Assembly: GCA_024684035.1 (NCBI GenBank)
Contig: JAIKXQ010000052.1
Coordinates: 1-47,275, forward strand
Origin: Eubacterium sp.
Lineage (GTDB): Bacteria; Bacillota; Clostridia; Lachnospirales; Lachnospiraceae
Length of the DNA stretch: 47,275 nt
Direction of reading: 5' to 3'
Both the position numbers and the translations under genes were made by a program. Every line of letters starts with the position of its first letter. The first letter of the stretch is position 1. A model generated the notes under the pieces. It was not told the DNA's origin. It did not search any database and worked only from the letters and a program-made list of their open reading frames with translations. Positions 25,032 through 32,989 of this stretch are shown here, in pieces.

Positions 25032-25094
25032 AAATAAAATCCTTTTCGCAATTCTTTAACGGCTGGCGCGTCGCTTCGTGCTGTACCTGTATAT

Positions 25095-25123
25095 ATAGTA
25101 TCATCACGTGGATATATTTACAA
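25095..25123 (-). promoter_or_regulatory. Sigma-A promoter of the recombinase operon
   Basis: Minus-strand TTGTAA (25118-25123) and TACTAT (25095-25100) are 17 nt apart, with a start site near 25088, about 57 nt before the ATG. The -35 lies in the 3' half of the palindrome 25116-25141, so a protein bound there would block RNA polymerase. Confidence 0.7.
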
Positions 25124-25141
25124 AATTATTATTTTGTAAAT
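25116..25141. promoter_or_regulatory. 26-nt palindrome, copy A (putative operator)
   Basis: Arms ATTTACAAAAT / ATTTTGTAAAT around a TATT-like centre. The same 26 bases occur in reverse-complement orientation at 39806-39831, and three flanking bases also match. It covers the -35 of the recombinase promoter. Confidence 0.75.
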
Positions 25142-25167
25142 ACATAGCCATCTTCCATTTATCAAAT

Positions 25168-26754
25168 TCAAGCATTTCGCAGCTGCTCTGCCATGGCTGC
25201 CTGCACGGCGGCAACGGTCTTGCCATTGGCATAGATGATGGTAGTATTTGCTTTGGCCTGAATCTTATAGAACATCTTATGCTTCATGTATCTTGTTAAG
25301 CAAATAATGGCATCGACCTGAAGGCCGGAAAGATCCGCAGATTCGCTTTCCATGAAGGAACTGTCCGGATATGCTTTCTTTAAATCCTGCACCAGACGGC
25401 TATCCATGCCAACAAAGAGGTATTTTCCATCCGGGATCCATGTCTCTTTTGGAAGTTCTTCTTCCATTTCCGGATCCTTCTGGAGATCATCGATCCATGA
25501 CTCCTGGAAAGCCAGCCGATCCTTCAGCGCGCGGATTTCCTCATCTTTTTCTTTGCTTTCCTTTTCCAATGCCTCGTATCTTCTTTGCCAGGATAGCTCA
25601 ATGCCATTAAGTTCCTCCTGCAGGCGATTCCGTTCTGTCTGGGTCTTTTCTATTCTTTCCTCCAGGACACGATGCTGTTGCTCTCTCTCAGCATTAGAAG
25701 TGGCAAGCATGTTCTCGTAGCGAGTCTGCAGATTCTGTCCAGTGTATTTCTCCCATGAAAAAGTGGTAAACAGGTGATCCTGCATAAGATCGAACATCTT
25801 GCAAAGGATGTCCATGCTGACCATGGCAGTGATCATGATGAAGTCTTCTCTTGGAGATTCGCTTTTAACATGACGTACAAGCTCCACGCGGTTCAATTCT
25901 ACCCCATCATTTCTGGTGCTATGGAGTTTTACCATCTGATGATAGTATTTATCAATGAGAGTGTTAATATCCGGTTTGTACCCATAATTTGGAATCTCAA
26001 CGACCCCTGATATCTTCTCGCTTTTTATCACGGACTGATACCAATCACCGGTACCACGGTGTCCAGCCAACACAGCATCTACAAGCAAACAGAACATTCC
26101 TCCAAGAGAATATGACACAGTGATATAACTGGACAAAGGCTCAATAACATATGATGTACGGAACATTTCCCATATTTTGTCTGCCAAAACATCTTGATCA
26201 ATGCCGAGATAATCTGCCAGTTCTTGCTTTCGCTTATCAAGAAATCTACGGTAGGCTTTCGACTCGTAGATGGGTGTACCATCATCGAATACAACTTTGT
26301 CGGCATTCATATCGTCATAATCCGCTTCGATCAGCTCATAGCTCCGGAATAATTCATCTTCCAAATTCGCATAATTATTTTCCAGAATCCGTCTGTATTC
26401 GCAAAGCAGCATATCGACAAATTCGCGGTTGTTTTTTGTAGCACGATCAAGATATCCTCTGTGTTCCATTTCCATACGCGAAAGCCACATCTCTTCTAGC
26501 TTTTGATCCTTGGCAATTCGGCCAGCTGTAAGAAAAGCTATGGTATCCAACACACAGTCTACAAATCCGAGTGTACTGTGACGGCGGACTTTCTTTTCAT
26601 CGAGAAGTTCTTTGTTCGAAAGAAGGACCTGTTCCGAAAAATACTGTAGGTTATTATATTTTCCATTTTTGATTTCTTCTTCAAAACAGTAAAGAATGAT
26701 GATTTGTTTAATTTTACCAAGCTTATCCTGGTGTGATTTAATATCTACGGTCAT
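25168..26754 (-). CDS. Coiled-coil protein with DUF2325-like C-terminal domain
   Basis: 528-residue protein of unknown role. Residues 1-340 are mostly helical and unrecognised; about 345-430 form a strongly predicted coiled coil (ERIEKTQTERNRLQEELNG, EKESKEKDEEIRALKDRL). The last 85 residues look like a DUF2325 Rossmann-like domain: GKYLFVGMDSRLVQDLKK, then VDAIICLTRYMKHKMFYKI and NTTIIYANGKTVAAVQAA. GGAG is 12 nt from the ATG, a little far. The gene is single between Rpn copy 1 (divergent) and the recombinase promoter. The domain call is from memory of the pattern. Confidence 0.75.
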   Translation of the reverse strand: MTVDIKSHQDKLGKIKQIIILYCFEEEIKNGKYNNLQYFSEQVLLSNKELLDEKKVRRHSTLGFVDCVLDTIAFLTAGRIAKDQKLEEMWLSRMEMEHRGYLDRATKNNREFVDMLLCEYRRILENNYANLEDELFRSYELIEADYDDMNADKVVFDDGTPIYESKAYRRFLDKRKQELADYLGIDQDVLADKIWEMFRTSYVIEPLSSYITVSYSLGGMFCLLVDAVLAGHRGTGDWYQSVIKSEKISGVVEIPNYGYKPDINTLIDKYYHQMVKLHSTRNDGVELNRVELVRHVKSESPREDFIMITAMVSMDILCKMFDLMQDHLFTTFSWEKYTGQNLQTRYENMLATSNAEREQQHRVLEERIEKTQTERNRLQEELNGIELSWQRRYEALEKESKEKDEEIRALKDRLAFQESWIDDLQKDPEMEEELPKETWIPDGKYLFVGMDSRLVQDLKKAYPDSSFMESESADLSGLQVDAIICLTRYMKHKMFYKIQAKANTTIIYANGKTVAAVQAAMAEQLRNA

Positions 26755-26941
26755 TATTATTGGTCACTCCATTTACAAATGTATATTAATTATTATAGCA
26801 CGTATCTTCAACATTAAGATAATATTAAAATAATCAGCGTTGTATATATACAAAACAAACCATTAAACCTCTTTGTTAGTCAAGGTGGACAGATTGCAGG
26901 TGTTCGTGATCCACCTACTGTTTTGAAAAAGCATCGAGTAA

Positions 26942-26972
26942 TCATCCATAGTATCTCCGTAACTATGGATGA
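26942..26972. repeat. Inverted repeat upstream of Rpn copy 1
   Basis: TCATCCATAGT (26942-26952) and ACTATGGATGA (26962-26972) are perfect inverted arms with a 9-nt loop. The corresponding place before Rpn copy 2 has one arm changed to CGGACATAGT. The rest of the gap 26755-27062 is AT-rich, with a TGTATATATACA palindrome near 26841, and shows no convincing gene. Confidence 0.55.
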
Positions 26973-27062
26973 AAATGGAGCAGATAGAAACGCTGTCCAT
27001 GCTCAACGTGCAGGGATGGCTGGAAGCTCTCCTTGCATGTGTTATAATGTAAGGAGATGATC

Positions 27063-27983
27063 ATGAATAAAGAGACGATTGCGGTTGCCGCAGCAAGGAA
27101 TCGGGGCGCATAGTATGACGCGTCCGTAAAAACATTGCTTCGGTATCCCAAACTGGTAGCCCCAATCCTGCAGGCGCTCATTCCGGAATACCGGAACTAT
27201 ACCACAGACCAGGTTGCAAAGCTGTTGGTTCCATCCGGAAGCCCTCCGGTAGACGACACATCCGTTATGGTTAGTTTAAACGATACGGAATGTTCGTCAA
27301 TTTCCGAAAAACTCATTCGGTATGATGCGAGATTTAAGCTGTTGAATCCGGCCATGAACGACAGAGAGCATGAGGTATACCTTCATGTCGATCTGGAAGT
27401 TCAGAACAATTACCGTACGACTAATCCGAAGTATCCAATGATTACCAGGGGCATTTATTATGCCGCACGGTTGCTTGGATCCGAACTAGGCATTCTCACA
27501 GAAAAGACGGATTATGCGAATCTGGAGAAGGTTTATAGCATCTGGATCTGTAACGAGAACATCCCGGTACACTTACGGAACACAGTAGTATCCGTACAGT
27601 TGGAGAAAAAGGATCTCATTGGTGTAACGGATATTCCGAAGAAGGACTTCGACCTGATGACCGTGATCCTCGTTCACCGGGGATCACCGGCCAACGATGA
27701 GAAGATCTTCCGGTACCTGGAGTCATTGTTTAAGGGCGATGTAAAAGGGATCTGTGAGCACATCGACATCCATGATGATCAAGAACTTGTGGAAGAGGTG
27801 GAAGCCATGGATGAACTCTGGAAAGGTGTTGCGCACGAGCATTACCGCAAAGGGGCTGATGAGCAACGTAAGAAGGATGAGGCAAAGCTTGCGGAAAAAG
27901 ATGCTGTTATAGCGGAACAAGCTGCTGCTATGGCCAAAATGGCAAATGAGATCGAACGTCTGAAAAAATTGAACAATGAGTAA
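27063..27983 (+). pseudogene. Rpn-type PD-(D/E)XK nuclease gene, copy 1, interrupted by an amber codon
   Basis: Homologue of the intact gene at 34030, with the same ribosome binding site (AAGGAG) and start, but codon 17 is TAG (27111-27113) where copy 2 has CAG. Downstream the frame is intact for some 280 codons, including the nuclease-like core HVDLEVQNNY and a C-terminal coiled coil. Without readthrough or a poor internal TTG start (27135) the protein would not be made. The family (Rpn/YhgA-like) includes recombination-promoting nucleases. The C-terminal repeat is shorter than in copy 2 by two 7-residue units. Confidence 0.85.
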
Positions 27984-28025
27984 AGAAAGAGCTGGCACAT
28001 ATTCTTTTGAATGCCAGCTCTTTCT
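27984..28025. terminator. Bidirectional terminator after Rpn copy 1
   Basis: A perfect 14-bp stem (AGAAAGAGCTGGCA, 27984-27997 with 28012-28025) and a 14-nt loop, between convergent Rpn copy 1 and the sigma-factor gene. A homologous hairpin follows copy 2. Confidence 0.75.
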
Positions 28026-28043
28026 ACAAGGGTCCATTTTCAG

Positions 28044-29399
28044 TTAAAGATCCAAAATATACTCCGGATTTTCAATCGCAGCATTCTGAATGTCATCCAT
28101 TTCCATATCGATATATTCCTCTTCCTCAAACGATATTCCTGATGGGTGCGAGGAACTAAGCAACGCTTTGGATGTTGGATTTCCATATCCGACAGAACTG
28201 GATTTCCGATGTGTATATCGAAGATACTGAAGCGCCTGATCAATATGCTTATCGAGCCAGTTCATAAAACGCTTCACTTCATTTTCATTTGTAAAGTCAA
28301 TGTCAATCTCCGAAGCATTCTTCTTAACATATGCCTGCTTAATTGCCTCGTTTGTCGGGAGCTTATCGCTGTCATCAGCATCCATCAGTTCTACTAGAAT
28401 ATTGACGATCTGCTGCTGCGTCTTCCCCATCCCTTTAATGTTCTCGTAAAAAGCTTTTTGCCTTTCACTTTTTTCCATTAATTTTTCAGGATTCGAATAA
28501 ATATTTTCATCTTTTATATCCCCCACAGCATCGAGATTGCACTGTTTCACGTTCATCTCCAATACCTTGGTTACAGTGATAACGGAAACATTTTGTCCCT
28601 CCAAGCGAAGAGCATCACTAATCTGTTTGGGTGTCGGATTATCAATATTCTTCTTTGCCAGCTTGTCGATCATCTTTTTTACTTTAGTGTTCATGTGATG
28701 ATAGTACTTGGTAGGCAAAGCCGATCCTACGCACTGTGCGCGTAATGAAATGAATCCTGCATTAAAATACTTCTCGCCAAAATTTGAGATATTTATACCT
28801 CTTCGAGGATCATATAACGGCATAAATCCGACTTCTGTCTCATATGAATCCTGAATGAAATCCTCATAATGGTTATAGTACATGCTCTTATCGCCAAGGA
28901 AATGTTTTGCCCGTCGTTTTACATATGGATGCAGGCCCAACCATACAAGACTGATCGCACCGTCGAACAACTCCTTATTTGAAGAGTTCACGCATATATG
29001 GATCATCTCAAGCATATTTTCATCCAGAAACTTCTGGCCAAGTTTTGTGAGACGTGGATCAGAGCAGAGTTTGCTTATTAGCATTTTGTAATCTGCAATC
29101 TCTTCGTCTGTGAGAATATATTTGCCATCCTCGTCTTTGGGTGGCCTATTGGTCTCATCTACAGCGCTTAATGTCCGATTGAAGTCAGTTTCATAGTCGG
29201 TCTCATCGGATTCATCGTCTTCGTCTTCATCTTCATCGACATCGTCCTGATCGATTTGATCCTCTTCCGGTTTCTCATCCATGCCATCATCCGCAGTATC
29301 AGACTCATCGTATTCCTTGTTCATGTGATAGTCGCTGTCGATGATTTCCATCAGGTCATTGCCTTCATCGAACATATCATATGTGTTTCTTCGAATCAT
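28044..29399 (-). CDS. Divergent sigma-70-like RNA polymerase sigma factor
   Basis: 451-residue protein. Residues 1-90 are extremely acidic (DVDEDEDEDDESDETDYE). About 145-222 match sigma region 2: LHPYVKRRAKHFLG, YEDFIQDSYETEVGFMPLYD, PRRG, then NFGEKYFNAGFISLRAQ, mirroring the DLIQEG...FDP.RG...STYA pattern. About 226-292 match region 3: LPTKYYHHMNTKVKK, NPTPKQISDALRL, with CNLDA replacing the usual ISLDT. About 315-395 resemble region 4 (TQQQIVNILVELMD, LPTNEAIKQAYV, HIDQALQYLRYTHR). It would direct polymerase to element promoters. It overlaps the 65-residue gene by 4 nt. Family membership rests on pattern alignment by eye; the cognate promoter is inference. Confidence 0.72.
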   Translation of the reverse strand: MIRRNTYDMFDEGNDLMEIIDSDYHMNKEYDESDTADDGMDEKPEEDQIDQDDVDEDEDEDDESDETDYETDFNRTLSAVDETNRPPKDEDGKYILTDEEIADYKMLISKLCSDPRLTKLGQKFLDENMLEMIHICVNSSNKELFDGAISLVWLGLHPYVKRRAKHFLGDKSMYYNHYEDFIQDSYETEVGFMPLYDPRRGINISNFGEKYFNAGFISLRAQCVGSALPTKYYHHMNTKVKKMIDKLAKKNIDNPTPKQISDALRLEGQNVSVITVTKVLEMNVKQCNLDAVGDIKDENIYSNPEKLMEKSERQKAFYENIKGMGKTQQQIVNILVELMDADDSDKLPTNEAIKQAYVKKNASEIDIDFTNENEVKRFMNWLDKHIDQALQYLRYTHRKSSSVGYGNPTSKALLSSSHPSGISFEEEEYIDMEMDDIQNAAIENPEYILDL

Positions 29400-29593
29400 G
29401 CTGTTCTCTCCATCTCAGCAAGTACCTGCTCAAGAAATTCCGGATCTGCCTTTCTTAAAGCCTGGATTGCTTTCAGTGTAACAATTGCCTCTGCAGCAGA
29501 AGATGTATCTTTACCATTAGCCATATTGTAAATGTCTGCATCTGTCAATGTTGGATCCTTCAACATTTTCATTATTCTCTTCGTATCTTTCAT
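29396..29593 (-). CDS. Small protein of 65 residues upstream of the sigma-like gene
   Basis: Helical, soluble, charged protein (MKDTKRIMKMLKDPTLTDAD, ending LEQVLAEMERTA) of unknown function. AGGA lies 8 nt before the ATG. It overlaps the sigma-like gene by ATGA and starts 2 nt after the TnpA-like stop, so the three are one translationally coupled operon. A role as a partner or anti-sigma of the neighbouring protein would be guesswork. Confidence 0.7.
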   Translation of the reverse strand: MKDTKRIMKMLKDPTLTDADIYNMANGKDTSSAAEAIVTLKAIQALRKADPEFLEQVLAEMERTA

Positions 29594-29595
29594 TT

Positions 29596-29988
29596 TTAGT
29601 TCCTAGTCTTTCTTTCGCTTACGAATTTTTGAATCTGCGAGGTTGTTATATTGGATCCTACCAATAGATGTGAGGTCCAGATCGTCTTCATGCGGCTCAA
29701 TTCCTCATGATACGCAATAATACTTTTAGAAGTAGCCACACGTATCTTGGAAGCAGCCTGCTCGGCACTGATATCTGGCGGAATGCTTATATGCAAATGA
29801 ACATACTCATCCCCAAATTTCACATCAAGAACGCGCATTTCATTTGTTTCACATATATGACCTAACACATTAAGAAATGTGTCCGAAACGCCAGGATATG
29901 CAAATATCTTTCTTCTGTATCTTGCTACAATTACGAATTGCAGGTGAATATTATACTCAGTTACACCTTTTTTATTATATCCCTTCAT
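29596..29988 (-). CDS. TnpA-like (Y1 HUH) protein lacking the catalytic tyrosine
   Basis: Related to IS200/IS605 TnpA and REP-associated transposases. The beta1 strand YNIHLQFVIVARYRRKIF, the HUH motif in YVHLHISIPP (His64, His66) and KIRVATSKSIIAYH correspond to the family. The expected tyrosine of the GT..(I)xxYI motif is Phe122 in SQIQKFVSERK, so strand transfer should be impossible. At 130 residues it is full length. The start is uncertain: the ATG at 29988 lies only about 1 nt after the predicted transcription start, implying a leaderless mRNA, and no TnpB follows. It leads the sigma-factor operon. Confidence 0.75.
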   Translation of the reverse strand: MKGYNKKGVTEYNIHLQFVIVARYRRKIFAYPGVSDTFLNVLGHICETNEMRVLDVKFGDEYVHLHISIPPDISAEQAASKIRVATSKSIIAYHEELSRMKTIWTSHLLVGSNITTSQIQKFVSERKTRN

Positions 29989-29995
29989 GATGACA

Positions 29996-30024
29996 ATTGT
30001 ACAATGGGCGTTGGAATATGTCAA
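29996..30024 (-). promoter_or_regulatory. Sigma-A-type promoter for the TnpA-like/sigma operon
   Basis: Minus-strand TTGACA (30019-30024) and TACAAT (29996-30001) are exactly 17 nt apart. The start would be about 29989, next to the ATG at 29988. The -35 sits in the loop of a perfect palindrome. Confidence 0.7.
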
Positions 30025-30039
30025 TAATATTCCAACGCC
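30007..30039. promoter_or_regulatory. 13-bp perfect palindrome over the sigma-operon promoter
   Basis: GGCGTTGGAATAT (30007-30019) and its exact inverse (30027-30039) enclose a 7-nt loop containing most of the -35. No T run follows on either strand. Candidate operator, or a REP/IS200-type palindrome linked to the TnpA-like protein. Confidence 0.65.
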
Positions 30040-30066
30040 TACATATCATAAATCCCCTGTATTTAC

Positions 30067-31311
30067 TTATATATCCGGTTCCGAGCCAAAGATTTCCATC
30101 TCAAATTCAGCTACAGCCGGTTCTCGATATTTCTCCTTCTTTGGAGATTTGTCTTGTGAAGTATTTGCACAAATATTTACAGCCTTCTCTTCCATACATT
30201 TGATCAAATCTGTCTTTATATTCGAGATTTCTGTTCTTACCGCTTTTTTGGCGTCCTGCGACATTCCCGGATAGTTAGCTAATACCTCTTCTATATCGTC
30301 AGTTTTGAAAGAAGTATCAATGTCATATTTATTAAATGTGTATTTCAATGCATCTTTTCGATGCGCTTCAAACAACCGATTTAGTGATTTTGCATCTTTC
30401 TTATGAAGCTTATTAGCCCCGGAGAATGCAGATCCGCTATCAAAGATCGGCGCAAATCCGATATAATCTCCTGTCTCCACATTGCGTAAAACGCCAAAAT
30501 TTCCGAGATGACGATCCCTATTCTCCAATATGGAATCAACGGTTATCAAGCGATTCAAATAGTCTTCAGCATCTGTAATGCCAAGTGATTCACACATTTT
30601 GACAAGGTGTAAAAACTTATCTTCATGTTCCCTGCATGGTTCAAGATTATAAATATTTGAGGCCGGAATAAACTCCGTCTCCTGATCTACAAAATTCTTG
30701 CACTTGGAACATAGCCACATATTATCAATAACAAGTGTGTATTCTACATGCGGCAACAGATTCAGCTTATCCATCATCATTGATGCAAGCACTTCCAATA
30801 CCGGATGCTGATTGTAAATAACGCTACCGGACTTGAGCAGCCAGGAATCCAGGTTCTCATCCTGGGTCCAGCGCTTACGAAGCACGCCGTTCGTTGTTAT
30901 ATCCGGAGAATTGATGGTGTTTATCGTCGGATCCTTCTTCCAGGACGAAAAATAAAGCTCACCAAGAGACTCTGAATATCTGTTGGTAAAAAAATTCAAA
31001 TCCAGCCATTTATCGCCGGGCCTGTATTTGAACCAGTAATGATCCGTCAGTGAGAAATAATGACTCTTCCTTAACACATTCTTTGTAGTAATGGTTAAAT
31101 CCGGAGTCATTCCAATTCGCTTATCAAGAGGGATGCATCGTTTTTTCATCCACTTATTGACAACTTGCAGATTAACATCGTCACCAATTATCGATTTAAA
31201 CCCAAGCGGAAGTAAGTCACGGTTATGGATGGCTCCGATTTTAGTAATCTTACCGGCTTCAATTTCAACCTCCATGAGTTCCGTGTTTTTATTGCACATA
31301 ACTGCTTTCAC
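30067..31311 (-). CDS. HipA-like kinase-domain protein
   Basis: 414-residue protein with a HipA-type kinase core: LLKSG (Lys160, ATP-binding region), the catalytic loop DSILENRDRHLGNFGVL (Asp266, Asn271) and the metal-binding APIFDSGSAF (Asp291). A CSKC pair near residue 201 is unusual. HipA kinases phosphorylate translation factors, but the N-terminal 150 residues here do not look like HipA's and no HipB-like repressor is adjacent. It starts with GTG at 31311 (AGG 9 nt upstream), or ATG at 31299. It is the last gene of the operon starting at 33778. Confidence 0.75.
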   Translation of the reverse strand: MKAVMCNKNTELMEVEIEAGKITKIGAIHNRDLLPLGFKSIIGDDVNLQVVNKWMKKRCIPLDKRIGMTPDLTITTKNVLRKSHYFSLTDHYWFKYRPGDKWLDLNFFTNRYSESLGELYFSSWKKDPTINTINSPDITTNGVLRKRWTQDENLDSWLLKSGSVIYNQHPVLEVLASMMMDKLNLLPHVEYTLVIDNMWLCSKCKNFVDQETEFIPASNIYNLEPCREHEDKFLHLVKMCESLGITDAEDYLNRLITVDSILENRDRHLGNFGVLRNVETGDYIGFAPIFDSGSAFSGANKLHKKDAKSLNRLFEAHRKDALKYTFNKYDIDTSFKTDDIEEVLANYPGMSQDAKKAVRTEISNIKTDLIKCMEEKAVNICANTSQDKSPKKEKYREPAVAEFEMEIFGSEPDI

Positions 31312-31317
31312 GTAATT

Positions 31318-32616
31318 TTACCTAATGTCTGCGTAAAGAGTCCTTTCCTGCCATTTGCAGCGAAGAGCATACTTGGAATTATTAACTTCTACCGGGATGT
31401 CGGAATTTCCGATACTATCATCAATGATCTCTTCACCGTCTTTTTCAATGAAGTACATAAATTGCGCATTACCATTTGGCTGCATTTCTGAAGATAAAGG
31501 AACAATATGAATTGCGATTCCTTCATCATACACAACGATATGACCTTTGCTTCCGTTCATATTATGTGTGTCACATGAGATACTGAAGCCAGCCTCAATG
31601 TACTTTTTGGGAAGTTTGAAATCCACATCATACTTACCGTTTTCCATATGTCCATAGATAATGAAACTACATTCATCCATGTCAACGAGCGCGGAATGAC
31701 GTCCTTTAAATCTTTCAGAAAGAGCCATTCTGGAACGTCCATTTTCGTCCAATGATTTACACCAAACAAGAATATCTACATCTCCGTCCTCCAGGGAGAT
31801 TGGTGCTGTATAGATAATGTATTTATAAAAAATATCATTTCCCTTACTTACATCGACAATCGAATACGTAAAGGTCATATCATTGAACAACATATGATCA
31901 GCAAGATCAAAACCGAGCCTTTCTTGCAGAGCCATTTCAAACGAATGGCTGGACAACACTTCATCTGATGGAGAATTATCGACATTCACATCCGGATCCA
32001 CAGCATCTTCATGAACGACATCAGAATCATTGTCACCAAGTGACAGTTCCTCCAGATTTTTCATAAATTCATAAGCATCATCATCGTTCGAGGATTTCTC
32101 AGATGTTGCAGCATTGCCTGCTTCTGGGTTAATTTTGCCCGCATTTTTTTCAATTCCAGATGCCTTCCCATTCGTATCAGCAGTATGAGCATCGAGAGAT
32201 TCATATTCGTCCTGCTCTTCCGCGTCGTTATTTACAGTCGAAGTATGGACAATACCATTTGAGGAAACAACAGGATCTTTGTCTACGAATACTTTCCCTG
32301 GCTTTACATCCCGAGGCTTAGAAACAGACCATGAATTTGTATCAGAATCACGCTTTGTGTCATCTGCGCCTGAAATAATCTTTTCATATCGATCTCTGGT
32401 AAGTGAATATACAGAATCGTCAGACTCGATGTACAAAATTGATCCGTTGTCTTTATGAGGGAACCCGTTATGAATCAAATCCGCAAGGAGCATCTCTTCG
32501 ATTTGCACAAACATCTGGTATCTGTCTTCATGTCTGATGGTTGTGCTTTCCATAGAGAGTTTAATGAAGTGAATGTTATTTAAAGCAACAAGCGTTTTGT
32601 AGTAGTAGTTCATCAT
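31318..32616 (-). CDS. Hypothetical protein with acidic linker, 432 residues
   Basis: Unrecognised. An N-terminal helical part of about 80 residues is followed by a long low-complexity acidic, Ser/Asn/Asp-rich linker (about residues 85-225) and a C-terminal part rich in beta strands (MTFTYSIVDVSKGNDIFYKY, KYDVDFKLPKKYIEAGF). AAGGAG lies 10 nt before the ATG. It is translated directly before the HipA-like gene (6-nt gap). Function unknown. Confidence 0.75.
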   Translation of the reverse strand: MMNYYYKTLVALNNIHFIKLSMESTTIRHEDRYQMFVQIEEMLLADLIHNGFPHKDNGSILYIESDDSVYSLTRDRYEKIISGADDTKRDSDTNSWSVSKPRDVKPGKVFVDKDPVVSSNGIVHTSTVNNDAEEQDEYESLDAHTADTNGKASGIEKNAGKINPEAGNAATSEKSSNDDDAYEFMKNLEELSLGDNDSDVVHEDAVDPDVNVDNSPSDEVLSSHSFEMALQERLGFDLADHMLFNDMTFTYSIVDVSKGNDIFYKYIIYTAPISLEDGDVDILVWCKSLDENGRSRMALSERFKGRHSALVDMDECSFIIYGHMENGKYDVDFKLPKKYIEAGFSISCDTHNMNGSKGHIVVYDEGIAIHIVPLSSEMQPNGNAQFMYFIEKDGEEIIDDSIGNSDIPVEVNNSKYALRCKWQERTLYADIR

Positions 32617-32634
32617 TATTCTTATTCTCCTTAT

Positions 32635-32988
32635 TTACAGTCCAAAGAATTTCATCAAAACACTTTTCTTTGGTTTTAATGCAACCTCAATCAGCTTCTC
32701 TGTTCGAAGTTCATCCAGTGCCTTGTCTGTTTCTCTCTTCTTTTTTTCTTTGATAATTTCTTCATCTGTGAAGTAAGTTGATCGAATCTCAGCCCCCCAC
32801 TCATGGCCACAATCCAGACAATAGCAATTATTAACCGGTTCTATGACTTCGCATCTGATATACTCGCCATGTTTGAGCGACTCTATGATCATATTGTCAG
32901 AACCGAATAATGGCTTTTGAACGTATCTCCCTGTTTTTTCACTATGGCAATTTGGACACGGTGGAACGTAGTAATAGATATGTTTCAA
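32635..32988 (-). CDS. Zinc-ribbon protein, 117 residues
   Basis: Small protein with two CxxC pairs, CPNC (residues 11-14) and CLDC (57-60, with GHEW after it), a likely zinc ribbon. It has a basic helical C-terminus (EEIIKEKKKRETDKALDEL). The start is a TTG at 32988, supported by AAAGGAG nine nt upstream and only 1 nt after the previous stop. Role unknown. Confidence 0.75.
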   Translation of the reverse strand: MKHIYYYVPPCPNCHSEKTGRYVQKPLFGSDNMIIESLKHGEYIRCEVIEPVNNCYCLDCGHEWGAEIRSTYFTDEEIIKEKKKRETDKALDELRTEKLIEVALKPKKSVLMKFFGL

Positions 32989-32989
32989 T

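Noticed and set aside
26880-27060. Peptide-like frame (SQGGQIAGVRDPP) before Rpn copy 1
   Set aside because: Might be a fragment of an older gene, but too short and without a start; no family could be named.
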